Source of the DNA: Gossypium raimondii | Taxonomy: Eukaryota > Streptophyta > Magnoliopsida > Malvales > Malvaceae | Reading direction: 5' to 3' | Assembly: GCF_025698545.1 (NCBI RefSeq) | Contig: NC_068570.1 | Coordinates: forward strand, 50,921,924-50,985,923 | Length of the DNA stretch: 64,000 bases | In this document: piece after piece, positions 9,958-22,135 of the stretch | Layout: every line of letters starts with the position of its first letter | How positions within the stretch are numbered: the first letter of the stretch is position 1 | Position numbers and translations under genes: made by a program | The notes under the pieces: model-generated | Seen by the model: only the letters and a program-made list of their open reading frames with translations | What the model was told of the DNA's origin: nothing | Database searches by the model: none

Positions 9958-11896
9958 TCGAAACCTATAATAAAATTACTAAAAAAAACCTTATATTCTC
10001 AAAAATATGCTTCAAGAGTTATAATCAACTGTGCATATGCCTACCAATTTGTAGCTGGCAACATAAGCACCTTTGCAACAAACAACAAAGTGATGTTTGG
10101 AATAAAAAATCAAATCCATTATTTATTTGTGTCAAATTATAAAGTACAAATTTGAATATTAAATTATATTATAATTCTACTTTTAGTTTCAGAAAGATCT
10201 TCTACTTTTTTTAATTTAAAATTTTAGATCCAATTATTATCATGGTTAATTTTTTCTATTAAATTCATTAATGTGACATTTTGAAATTAAAAAAAATTAC
10301 ATGTTAATCATGTAACAATAAAAATAACATTGAAAATGTTTATATGGATTTTTTCTTAAAAACATTCATTTGAACTCATCATGCTCGATAATATGTTTTT
10401 TTTGTTGGAATATTGTCCCTAAGAAAAATTGATGTTAGTATTTTGATTGAAATAGTTAACAATATTAAATATTTAGACTAACTAATGATATCATAAAATT
10501 AAAAGTTAAAATTGAAATAGTTAATTATTTTGAAATAAATAGTTAAAATGTAATGGTTACAATATGCTTCAAGTTATTTATTTATTTACTTTTTGTATAT
10601 TTGGAATTTAATATTTATTTTAAGTATTTAATCCCTTTTATTTTTAAATTTAAAATTCAGTCCAATTGTTAATTTTTTGATGCGACATTCTAATTTTTTC
10701 TTAAATACTCACTTAATAATAATGTCACAAAAATAGCTTTATAATGGACTTGAATTTAATAACAAAAAAGTTAATGATATTAACAACTCTTTAAATTTAG
10801 GTTAACATATTAATTAGAATAAAATATTTAGAGTAACTAATGACATTATAAACATTGAAGTACTAAATTATATAAACAATTAAAGTACAAAGATGAAATA
10901 TCAAATTTTAATAAAGAACAAAATTGAAATTTAACTATTTTTATATAATTAAAAATGGAGGGACTAAATTGAAAATTAACCATTATTGTTAAGAATGAAG
11001 AAAAGTCTTCATAACAAACTTCTTTATATCTTAAAGTCAAGCTTGATATCACATGTTGAATGTGAACTGGGTTATTCTATCTTCATAACAAACTTCTTTC
11101 TTAAAATATCCATACTTCTTTTAAGTAAGGTAGATAGAACAAAGAACATTCAAAAGAGATCCGATCCATGGAGTTCTATATCACTATTGGATACCGAAAG
11201 TTTCCAAAAAAAACAAAGCTATATCTATTACTAAAGGTATACTTGAACACAAGCATGTTGAAATGAAAGGGTTACCTCCACAACTGCAGACAGTGTACTG
11301 CGCGTTCAATGTGAAATATTGAGGCATGTCCCGACAGCATTTATACGTCCCTGCAGTGCAACCCAAGGTCACAACTTAAGAGCAAGACTAGCCTCAAATG
11401 CTATCCGAAGGCCACCCTCAGTTGAACTATTGTTCTCCTTTTCATGCATGTAGTACTTTATAAACAATGAGCTCATGCCCACGTCTTAGGCTCTAAGCAC
11501 CGACAATCTAACTGAACAAAGGCAATTTGGATTTTATTGGCTGCTTACAAAACTTCCAACAGGCTTAAGCCAAAGTCTTGCAACTGGAATAAAAATTCTT
11601 ATAAATAGATATCCAATCAAAATTTACATGGTATACTCAAATACTTATGTAGATACAACATAACTTTTTCTCTTGCACCCAAGTAGCCTTTTTTACAAAA
11701 ATATTATTACAGAAAACATGCAAGAATTGTTATATGATCAGATACATGGACTTGAGTCTGCATCTGGTTGAACATTCCATTAACAGGTGGTCATGCCTGA
11801 ATCAGTGTTAAACTTGAGAGGATTTAATCCATTTGTCCTTAAGAAGACTGATCTTATATCATACAGTTCTGGAGAAAAGACTGAATCAGCCTCGAA
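9958..11896. other. AT-rich intergenic stretch and GPI gene 3' flank
   Basis: 10.1-11.0 kb is very AT-rich with scattered decayed repeats and no open gene. From about 11.2 kb the composition becomes more genic; a minus-strand donor-like site (GTTGTGGAG|GTAACC, near 11275) hints at a non-coding or alternative 3' exon downstream of the GPI-anchored protein gene. No coding exon could be supported. Confidence 0.4.
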
Positions 11897-14715
11897 CTAG
11901 AGTATCATCATGGTCAATGAAGAAGCGATGAGAAGATAAACTGCAGCATATTCATTGTAAAGTCCTGCAAGAGAGAATGAATACTCAGAGAGTGAAAGAG
12001 GCATAGATTGTGTGTCAACCTTATGTTCAACAACATAACTCAGCTACTTGACATAAATTGAACTATTAGAGTCTACATGGCAAGACATATGTAAATTCCT
12101 CTCAACTCAAAGAGATTACAATTATTCGAGTAAAATGATCTATTTCTTACTGCTTTGAGCATTTGTTGCCGCAGGTAGTGCAGGGATTCTTACAGCTGCA
12201 AGCCAAAAACCCAGGTGAAATGAATGAAAGATGAAAAGAGAGGTAAAGAGCATCATGGTAATATGAAGTCATTTTCTAATATAGATTATATTTTAGCAGC
12301 TAGCAGTAAACTTAGAGAGTACATACTTTTATTGCATGATGAAGCTGGTAGAAGTGATGGATTGGGCCATGGAGCTGGAATATTATCATTTAGATCGCAA
12401 ATGAAACTGATTCCAGAAAACTTATCGAATGTCGCATCAGAGGGCAAGCTTGGCAGGAGACATCCAGATACTAAAAGCATGAGAAAAAAAATACATATTA
12501 TGCACTTTATTATAAATAATCAAGCACGTCTTAGATAATCTAGGCATATGAGAAATATTATTGCTTTGAGAAAATATAAGTCACAGGATTTTGCACTTCT
12601 TTAAGGTGCAAGAAATACGAAGAATCCTGAGTGTTGTAAGCATCTTACCCTGACTTCCAACTGATGTGTACAAGTTTGTAATCAGTATCGAAATCGATCG
12701 TGATGACAAAAAGAAATAAGTGTTAGTAATAGTACCAGATCAAAATTGTCACTAAAGATCATTATTAGAGGTGCATATAAAAAAACAAAACTAACCTTGA
12801 AGAGAGAAATCCTTGAGGCTTATATGACATAGGCTATAAACATTTTTGGTGATATTATATGTCTGTAGCTTCAACCCCAGTGCGGTAGCACAATCCAAAG
12901 CTTGTAAGTTGGTGATGAGGGTCTGCTTTTGCAAATGAGAGACATAGCTATCCATAGCATCACAACAAGCAGTCTGGCTACTTATTCCATTTCCACAGCT
13001 ATTTGCCACATGCCTCATATTGGGGAAAACAAGAGGGCAAACTGAAGCAGAAAACAACATAAGAAAAATATAAAGACAAAGAAGTAACGAAAATTTGTAT
13101 GCTACTCAATATCGAAAGGGATGTTCTTACATGCATAGGTGAATCCTATCTATGTATAAGAAATTCCAAACTCACCTTTGTTAACATTGCAATTGGTTAG
13201 TCCTCTAAGAACTTCCTTTGCACGATAAGGGTTGAGTTTACTTGCCAACCACCGAAGGACAACGGTTTTACAATCATTTACTCTTGTCGAGTACTCCGGT
13301 AAAACATGGGTTCCATCCATGCTCAAAGGATCAGAAGATTTCAATGCAATCCTTGTTGCAGCATCTGATATGGCACCTTGACAAACTTGGTCACAACATT
13401 CTTTCACAGGATCGATCTTTTCACATGAAGCAAGAAGCTCAGAAGAATTTACAGTGTTCTCAAATTCATCAACATCTTTTACTGGGCACGATGCTTCAGT
13501 AAGGTTTGATGGATGAATCAAGCAGACCTGCTTGAGATCATCGCTAGCACCCTGGCCTTCCAAGACTTGCTCAATATCTGAAAGGCAAGGTTTCGCAAGG
13601 GTTCTGTTTAAAGCAAGCACACCGGTCTCTTTACTTAATTGACCAACAAGAATCACGAGAGTCGCATGCAACTGAGGACAACATATTACATTAGCCAACA
13701 ATGGAGCAAATGCAGCCCAACAATCAGTTGAGGTCATGGTCATTAAGCTTTGAGAAGCAGTGAAGTTTAACATACAAAGTCCTACAAAAGGCCAAGTACA
13801 ATAAGTAATTATACACTTAAATCTCAATTGTTTTGACATTCCAATGTTACGAACCAAGTAACAAATACCTGATAATTTCGGAATAGTACTATTTGTAAAC
13901 GGTGACAACGGAGAAGGTGCAAGAAGAGGAAGAAATGGCTGAGGAGCTGCACTCGGAGTAATTTCAGGTAAGAAAGCATCTGCTCCTCTTTGTGTTAAGA
14001 TATAACTTTTAAGTTGATCCACAGGGCTGGATAAACATTCATGGAAGCCTGAAAGGAGAGAAAGGATGAAATTATCATACACTTTACCATGAAGTTTCTG
14101 GTTTTCAACAAGTACAAATAATAGTAGAGCAGACAAATGTCATTGACAAGACATGTCTCATGTATGTTCCTCATATATCAAGCTATAACAATTCCAATTT
14201 CTCATTACAACATCAACGAAAGCAATTTACAATTAGTCAAGAGATCTCAAACACCTCCATGGTGTAATGTGGAGTTCTTTCAAATAGTTTTAATCACCAT
14301 CATACATTTCTAAGCACTGGTTTTGCTAAACAGAGTAACAACTAGAACACCTATTTGTGGGTAAGCAATTAAAAGAACTCAAATTTGTAGCTCTTTACTG
14401 GAAATTGCAGTAATATTTTCTAGGAAGACCCTTCCCCACACAAATCCAAGAAGAATCCATTTCTCTAACCCTAAATATACACAGCAAAATTTAAGAAATC
14501 TAGGGCTAACATTTCCCCGTTAGTAAAAAAGAACAACTGAAATTTTGGAAACAATGACCCAAGTACCCAATTATTGAAACTAACAGATCATGCTAAAATA
14601 AAAATAAAAAATAAAAAACCCCAAATAAGCAAACAAGAAAGAAAAATCACCCACAGGCGAAAAGCATAAACAACTCAAGGAATAGCATAGTGAGGAGAGA
14701 CACCCCTGCACTCAT
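11897..14715 (-). CDS. GPI-anchored protein, At1g61900-like (SPARK-type)
   Basis: Eight exons on the minus strand with consistent phases: 14715-14655, 14048-13869, 13781-13176, 13041-12796, 12660-12649 (12 nt), 12470-12327, 12195-12151 and 11964-11897; total 453 aa. The N-terminus is a hydrophobic signal peptide (VSLLTMLFLELFMLFAC). A Pro/Ala-rich linker (ITPSAAPQPFLPLLAPSPLS) follows, then a Cys-rich extracellular domain (STDCWAAFAPLLANVICCPQ, CCDQVCQGAI, NGISSQTACCDAMDSYVSHL) with N-glycosylation sites, then CNKTVRIPALPAA and a hydrophobic tail (VYLLIASSLTMMIL) typical of a GPI signal. This matches the uncharacterised GPI-anchored protein At1g61900 family, whose Cys-rich domain resembles SPARK ectodomains. 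Likely cell-surface; ligand unknown. The first exon's donor (GTGGGT at 14654) is chosen because it alone keeps frame. Confidence 0.9.
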
Positions 14716-15284
14716 AATATTCTTCTTTCACTTAGTAATAAAAGTAAGGTTGGAAAGAAAGCTTAAAGGAAGCCAAAAATGGAAAAGAGATTAGGAGAAT
14801 GGTTAAGACGTTAGGAGAGTTTGGGAATGTGAAAAACTAGAGGAGGAAGACATGGCAGACAGAGAGAAGAAGAGAGCCCAAAGAAGCCATGAATGAGCTT
14901 CAAAGAGTGGTGGGGACTAAAAAAAATTAAAGCAAAGCAGCGAGGAGTAATGGCTAATGAAAATAGCTGTCCTCTTGAAGGAGAGTAGGCCCTACACTCA
15001 AATTAAATACTCTCAGGCTCACCTACTAGTTTCCCAGTATTAAAGCTAATTTTTTTTAATAAATATAAAAAATAAGGGTTGTAATTTAAATTTTAAAATT
15101 TTTTAATATATTATTAATATATACTTTTATAAATATTATAAAAATTTATAAAAAATCTAATAAATTACAAAAATTATATTTTAATAAAATTATAAAATAT
15201 TAAAAATATATAAAATTATAAATTTTATTTATTGGTTCCTTGTTTTTGAAAATTAAATCCCTAAAAAAAACATGGTATTAGATC
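14716..15284. other. GPI gene promoter and AT-rich flank
   Basis: The first 300 bp should contain the promoter and leader of the minus-strand GPI gene. From about 15.05 kb the sequence is almost pure A/T without recognisable structure. Confidence 0.45.
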
Positions 15285-15792
15285 AATAGTTGGATAATGA
15301 GAATAATCGTCAGAATCAATATTGTTTGAACTAGACTGGAATCGGCAAGAGTACCGGTTCAAAGAAAGCAATTAAGGTAGTTGATTCGAGAATCGGGTTG
15401 TTAAACTAGTTTTTTACTTTTTATTTTTTAATGATTTATTTAATTGAATCGGATGGACCAATCGAATCAGTGAACTAGTAGCCTAACCATTTCAACCACC
15501 AATTTGATTTTGAAAACTTTGGCCAGAATATTTCGTATTGATATATGCTAATAGTTGGGTAATAAAATTTTGGTTTGAGTATCTAACTGTACAAAAAAAT
15601 ACTTTATATCATACAATACTTAGCAAACAATTTTCAATTTTTCAATGTCTAAACTATTTAATTATACTTAAAAAATTAGAGATAAAATTTAAAAATAAAA
15701 AAATTATCTGTAAGAAGGATGAGTTGAGAACATTTTATTCAACATGAAAATAACCTTAATGATTTGGTGATTATTTCCATTATCCAACTATT
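15285..15792. mobile_element. Inverted-repeat-bounded element (MITE-like)
   Basis: The left arm 15285-15308 (AATAGTTGGATAATGAGAAT...) and right arm 15769-15792 are inverted repeats with two mismatches in 24 bp. A third partial copy (AATAGTTGGGTAAT) lies at about 15550. No coding capacity. The superfamily is unassigned because no convincing target duplication is visible. Confidence 0.5.
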
Positions 15793-16825
15793 AGTGTGAT
15801 GTAGTGTTCATTATAATTTTAGGGATCTATATGATTTTTTATAATTTCTATTTTTAAAAAATATATAATTTACTAGATATTATAATTTTTATGAATATCT
15901 ATACGTTTTTCTATTTTAAAATACGTTTTATAATTTTTATTTTAACCTTTTATAAGTTTATATTAATTTTAATTTTTTAATATTTGTAATTTTAAATAAA
16001 TATTTTATTTTTATGAAAAAATATAAGATTAAATCGAAGTTGACACATGTTACCATTTGACTGACACATCAATTTATTTTATTGGTCAATGTGGTCAAAA
16101 AGGGAAATCGTTAATGCCTCCATTAACTGGGTGCAGATTAGTTTTTTTTTGTTAATACCTTCTTAATACATTCTTAATTAATTTTTTTTTGTTACCGCTA
16201 GGGGCTTAATTGGGTGCAGATTAATGTAGGGGATTAATTGATTTTTTTTTCGTTTTCTTTTAAGAGCTTTTTTAACCTATAACCCTCTATTTAATTTTTA
16301 GAATTAATTTTATTTAATTTAAAAAACCTTGAGTTTTTATAAGAAATTGAATTATTCAATTGCAAAGATACCTAAGTTTTTTCTATGTAACTCAATTCTA
16401 TGTAAAACTTAAATTTTCATTTTATTTTCAAAACTAATCTTAATTCTAAAAAGGGTCTAAAGGGAAAAAGAAAAGAAGGAAATTAAGAATATAAAATGAT
16501 TTTCCTATAAAACCCAAAATTTTCTTATAAAAATCAAGTAATTTCCTGCATAATTGGAAAAAAAAATTAATTCTAAAAAAAGGCAAATTAAAAAGACAAA
16601 ATGAGTGATCAATATGAAAACTTATTTAAGTTGAGTGACTAAAATGAATATTTAATTAAGGGCAGCTACGGGTGACCAAAATGAAAACGGTTGTTAATGG
16701 CAATGCCTAAAATGCAAACTTTTTCATTTTTGGTGATCAAAATGAAAACTTATGAAAGTTAGATAATCAATTGTGTAGTTTACCTTTTAAACTAATTGGA
16801 TCCAAATCTAAGGTTGAGAAAACAA
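15793..16825. other. Decayed repeats
   Basis: AT-rich, with the phrase GTGACCAAAATGAAAAC and variants recurring at about 16.6-16.75 kb, which looks like an eroded MITE. No gene. Confidence 0.4.
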
Positions 16826-18023
16826 GGCTTAATACTACTTTTTGACCCCTATACTATTTTTTTATTAGTTTAGCGCATATACTTTCATTCTGTTAACCTT
16901 TATTACCCCGATCCAAATTTCCATTTAAAAAAAATTTTAAACCAGCCAATAACATGCCACGTCAAGAAAAAAATCACATAAAAATGTTTAAAAATATAAA
17001 AATATAAAAAATCCACCCCAAAATATTTAAAATTAGAAAATTATAAAAATAAAAAATCATAATATATTTAAAAAAGTATAAAAATTAAGTTTATAAATAT
17101 GCAAAACATCAAAAAAAATTTAAAATTTTCATAAAATTTAAAATTTTTGTTTATTTGAAATTTGGTAACACCCTTAACCTATCTCCGTCACCGGATTAGG
17201 GTTACGGAGCATTACCGTACAATAAAAAATATTTAAACATTTTAACATTCAATAATTTAAATCATATCATAAATCATTCATACACATACATACTGTCCCT
17301 AAATTGAGCCATCGAGGCCTTAAAAATAGCTTAGAAGCAAACTGGGACCAATTTGAAACAATTTGGAAAGTTTAGGAAAAAGTTACAAAATTTGCAAAAC
17401 AAGGGTCACACGGCCGTGTCACACGTCCGTGTACCAGGCCGTGTAACTCACTGACTTGCACCTTTAAGAAATCATTAGATGACACATGGCTGAGTCACAC
17501 GCCCGTGTCTCAAGCCATGTGGACCCAAATTTACTTAAAATCAAGTCATTTCAAAACCATGTCATGCATAAACATTTAGACCAATAATGCACACTTTGAA
17601 AGCACCAAAACCTCACCTAAACACACACATATTTATACCATTCTCAAGACCCTAATTCAACTAACCAATATGTCATTCAAAGGCACCACATTATATCAAG
17701 ACATCAAGCATCAAAACATGTCAATATTGTACCAATTCATACATGATAACCTATTCAATTACTTACCTAAAACATACCACATATTAACTATTCTTTAACC
17801 AATAAATTGTACCAACATGCCATAGATATCCTTTATCAAGAAGTGACCAAAAGCACTTACCCAACACACATTTTAACTCTATTAAGCATACAAGAACATC
17901 AAAGCTCAAACATATCAAGTTACCATTTACATATTTATCAAAAACACCATTATAAACCACCCTATACATGTAACACCCCTAACCCTTATCCGTCACCAGA
18001 ACAGGGTTACAGAGCATTATTAG

Positions 18024-20733
18024 TGTAACAGCCCGATTCTGGGCCTAGTCGGAATAGTGGTTTCGGGACCACAAATCCGACGAGGGAAAATATGGTTATT
18101 ATTATATTTTTATGGTCTACAATTTCACGGAAAATTTTCGTAAAAATTTCGTTCGAAAATTTCGACGTTTGGGCACTCAATTTAGTCAAAAGGACTAAAT
18201 TGTAAATAGTGCAAAAGTTGAGTTCTACATCTTAGAGGTGTCTAATTGTTATGAAATTTTAAATTGGAGGTCTTTATGTGGTAATTAGACCATTAGTTAG
18301 TTGATGGACAAAAATAGACATAAGAAATGGGTCAAATAGATTTTTTTTAAATGGGGGCATTTTAGTCATTTGGTTATTAAATAGAATTAAATGGGAAAAA
18401 GATGGCAAAATATGCTCATCTTCTTCATGGTGAACGAAATCAGCAAGGGGGAAGCCATATTTAGGGTTTTTAAGCTTTCAAGCTCCATAGTAAGTGATTC
18501 TAAGCCCCGTTTTTAATGTTCTTCGTATTTTTGGAGTCCCGGTAACTTGGTTTAGCTTATTCTACCATTAATTCGTGTTAGGGTTCATATTTGGAAAAAT
18601 ATCCATAGGTGAAAAGTGTTTATTTTGATGTTTTATGATAGAATATGAAGCTAGAAATTATGTTAAACAACTTTTGCTAAGCGATTTTAAGTGAAAACGA
18701 GTAAAACGACATAATCGGTAAAAATACCTAATGTTCATAAGTACATGTTAGAGTGGGAATTTGATGTTGCCATAGAAGGGAAAAATGTTCAGAATGTTAT
18801 AAAACATAAGAATAAGAGATGAAGTTTAACTTCCGAGCCTTGGGGCAAAAATGTAATTATGTAAAAGTTTAGGGGCAAAATTGTAATTTTGAAAAAGTTA
18901 GAGTCGAGGGCTGTTTTGATGAATGTGATTATTAAATAAGTTAAATTTACTATTTTAGATCAAGAAGTACGAAACTCGAGGTTAGACAAAGGGAAGAATA
19001 AAGTTGAAGGCTAAGTTGGTGAATTTGGCTATAATTGGTACCGAGGTAAGTTTACGGTAAATAAATGCAATATTTCAATATTTATTATCAATGCTGTTAT
19101 TTTCCAGCAACTATGAATTTATTTTATGAATTTATTTGATGATGATCTAAGCATGAAATGATAGAGAATTAAAATTAAAAAGTCCCGTTGATACATAAGG
19201 ATGGTACTAGATACGAATGTCATGACATTTGGGTAAAGAGGTCCCATGTAAGACCATGTCTGGGACATGGCATTGGCACCGAGATGAGAGGTCCCATGTA
19301 AGACCATGTCTGGGACATGGCGTTGGCTTGAGATGAGAGGTCCCAGTAAGACCATGTGCGGGACATGGCATGGGCACCGATATGAGAACATCCCATGTAA
19401 GACCATGTCGGGACATGGCTTTGGCATGTTATTATCGAAGAGACCGAGTATCCTTATTATTCCAATGTAGCTCAACGGGCTTGTAAACGAATTATGTTCA
19501 TGAAAGTTCAGTTTAAAGCATAAATGGCAAGCTCGGGTAAGTTATAAGAGTTAAGAACTTATTATACTATCAATTGATGTTCAACGATGCAGCAAGAGTT
19601 GAGTAAGTTATGCACACAAGTATTCTAAGTAAACAAGTAAGAGAACTAGTATGAGATTAACTAAAGAGTAAACTAGAGATATAGACATTGAGTTTAATTA
19701 TTTAAGTTAAATATTGTTATTTATTTGCTAGTAAACTTACTAAGCTTTATGCTTACTTCTTTTATTTCTCTTTCTCTTATAGTATTGCAAAGCTACTTCA
19801 AGGATCCTAAAGAAGTCGGAGATCGTCCACACTATCAACTACAATCGCTCGATATTTTATATCGAAACACGTTTGAGTTATGGCATGTATAGGGATTTAG
19901 TTATTTTGTATGTTTGTAATGATGATTTTGCTAATGAGTGATGTGTAAGTATTTGATGATGTATGGTCATTAAAATGGTTAAGGATGAAGGTGTTTGTTG
20001 TTATGAAAGATTAGGTGATAAATTATGCATGGAAATCATGAAAGGATAAAATTTTGCAAAGAAACAGAATTCAGGCAGCACAGTGACGTGAATTTGAAAA
20101 ATCACCCAAGATAGTATAAAATGAATTAGAGGGTGAATGATATATGGAATTAAAGCTTGTTGAGTCTATTTTCATAGAAAAATAACGGTGTAGCAAAAGG
20201 AAATTTATATTTTAAGATATGTGAATTTTAGTAAGATAGGGTCAGAACTGTTTTTGGAGTCCCTGTTCTGAGTTTAGAAAATAATTACAAATTGTACAAA
20301 AATGGTTATGAGTTGAAATTTACATGCTTAGATTCCTTAATGAGTCTATTTTCTGTATAAACAAGTAAGAACTTCATATGAAAATCCTACAGTGAGAAAA
20401 CTTATTTTTAGTAACAAGAGGTCAGAATAGTCGAATGGTGAAACAGGGGAGACTTTAACTAATAAACTGTACTAATTGGCTGAACCAAAAATTCTAAAAA
20501 TTTTATGGTGAGTAGATATATGAGTCTAGTTTCAGAGAAAATTTACGGAATTAAATTTCGAGTTCTGTAGCTCAAGTTATAATTAATTTAGTAACTACTG
20601 TGCGATTGGACAGATTTGCTGTAAATAGTGAAATAAATTTTCAAACCTAGTTTTTATGCTCCGAATTGGTAAGATAAGCTAAGTAATGCCTCGTGCTCTA
20701 CTCCGGAAAAGGTCTCGGGTAAGGGGTGTTACA
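18024..20733 (+). mobile_element. Family-2 LTR, copy 1, inserted in copy B
   Basis: 2,710 bp from TGTAACAGCCCGATTCTGGG to GGTAAGGGGTGTTACA with a perfect 5-bp duplication ATTAG (18019-18023, 20734-20738). It interrupts copy B only 55 bp from its start. Contains phrases shared with the other family-2 copies (GGAATAGTGGTTTCG, TGAGTCTATTTTC, CCCTGTTCTGA). No coding region: solo LTR-like. Confidence 0.85.
19238..19437 (+). repeat. ~49-bp minisatellite within family-2 copy 1
   Basis: About four units beginning GAGGTCCCATGTAAGACC, each containing the palindromic core CCATGTCTGGGACATGG. It occupies the middle of the LTR. Confidence 0.88.
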
Positions 20734-20924
20734 ATTAGACTTTTCAGGTCAAATACGAACATTTCATAACATTTAATATACATATAAAAAATCAATCATA
20801 AATCACTCATACTGTCCCTTGTATGAGCCCTCGAGGCCCAAAATACGCATTAGAAATAAATCGAGACTAAACCGGAAGCTTAGAGAATTTTTCCCAAAAT
20901 TCCAAAATTTTCCATAAGTGCAGA

Positions 20925-21245
20925 GGACACACGCCCGTGTGGCTAGGCCATGTATGCATTCAATGTGAGGCACATGGTCGTGTCCCAGCCCGTGTCCATA
21001 CACGTGTAACTCTTTGACTTAGGTCATACGGGCAAGCCACATGCCTGTGTGCTAGGCCGTGTGATATGAAATTAAGGTGCAGAGGTCACACGGCCAAGCC
21101 ACATGCCCGTGTGCTAGGCCGTGTGCAAAAACCTGGGCATTCTGTTTCTAAATTTTAAAGATGCAAGGGACACACGGCCATACCACACGCCTATGTGCTA
21201 GGCCGTGTGTCACACACAGCTGAGACACACACCCGTGTCTCTGCC
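20925..21245 (+). repeat. CACACGGCC/GGCCGTGTG motif cluster
   Basis: Many half-palindromic units such as ACACGCCCGTGTGGCTAGGC and CACATGCCCGTGTGCTAGGC in copy B. Equivalent clusters lie at 17401-17520 (copy A), 43980-44290 (43729 element) and 55085-55180 (54903 element). This motif is the main reason for proposing cotton. Confidence 0.85.
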
Positions 21246-21964
21246 CGTGTGGACAAAGATAAGTCATTTCAAGGTCACTTTTCTCACCCATTCTTGATTT
21301 CAACCTAAACATCTCAAATTTCATACACATAAGCCATAACAATGCCTTCAAAACAACCAATTCCTAGCTCTAATATTGTCATATTATCACATATATCCTA
21401 ACATTCTAATTTACCACATTAGTCAATTCACTTATACACCTATAAATCATCTATCACCTAACTACTCCAGACACATATATCAAACATGATTAAACCATAC
21501 CTATAAGTTGATTGGGAATATAAACAAAATATAATTCTTAACATTTACAGAAGCCAATCCAACCCTATACATGCCATATAAACCATAATATATGTTGTAA
21601 AAACTATCGGAACAAGTTGGATAGTGTGGCTTGATGTGTTGGTCCGATCTCCCGACCTCACGTTATTCTACAAGGACATTAAACAACACAAGTAAGCTTA
21701 ATGAAGCTTAGTAAGTTTGATGGATTTAAACATATATCTTACCGAACCTACTACAACATATCAAATTAAATAAATTCATTCAAAGTAATTTCCCTGTCAA
21801 TCACAACTTCAATCGATGAATACACTTATTTAAGATTAATACCAATAACAACAATAAGTCTTCCAAAATCAATTTCTTATGTCACTTACCAAATCTTACC
21901 AAATCGGAGAACGGCTTACGTATATAAGTACATCGTTTTCTGAAGTTCGAAGGCTGAATTGAAG

Positions 21965-22135
21965 CACATAAGTGTTAACAGAAACCCATAAGGGTTGAAC
22001 GGAAGCTCGTAAGAGCTAAACGGAAACCCATAAGGGTTAAACAGAAGCTCAAAAGAGCTGAACGGAAACCCATTAGGGTTAAATGGAAACTCATATGAGT
22101 TAAACAGAAGCTCGTAAGAGCTAAACGAAAAGTAA
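21965..22135 (+). repeat. 21/42-bp array of small palindromes
   Basis: About eight 21-bp units alternate between AAACCCATAAGGGTT and GAAGCTCGTAAGAGCT types, each able to fold on itself (CCCATAAGGG, CTCGTAAGAG). Lies within family-1 copy B. Confidence 0.88.

Noticed and set aside
19119-19475. 118-aa and 69-aa minus-strand frames
   Set aside because: They are translations of the ~49-bp minisatellite in a family-2 LTR, not a gene.
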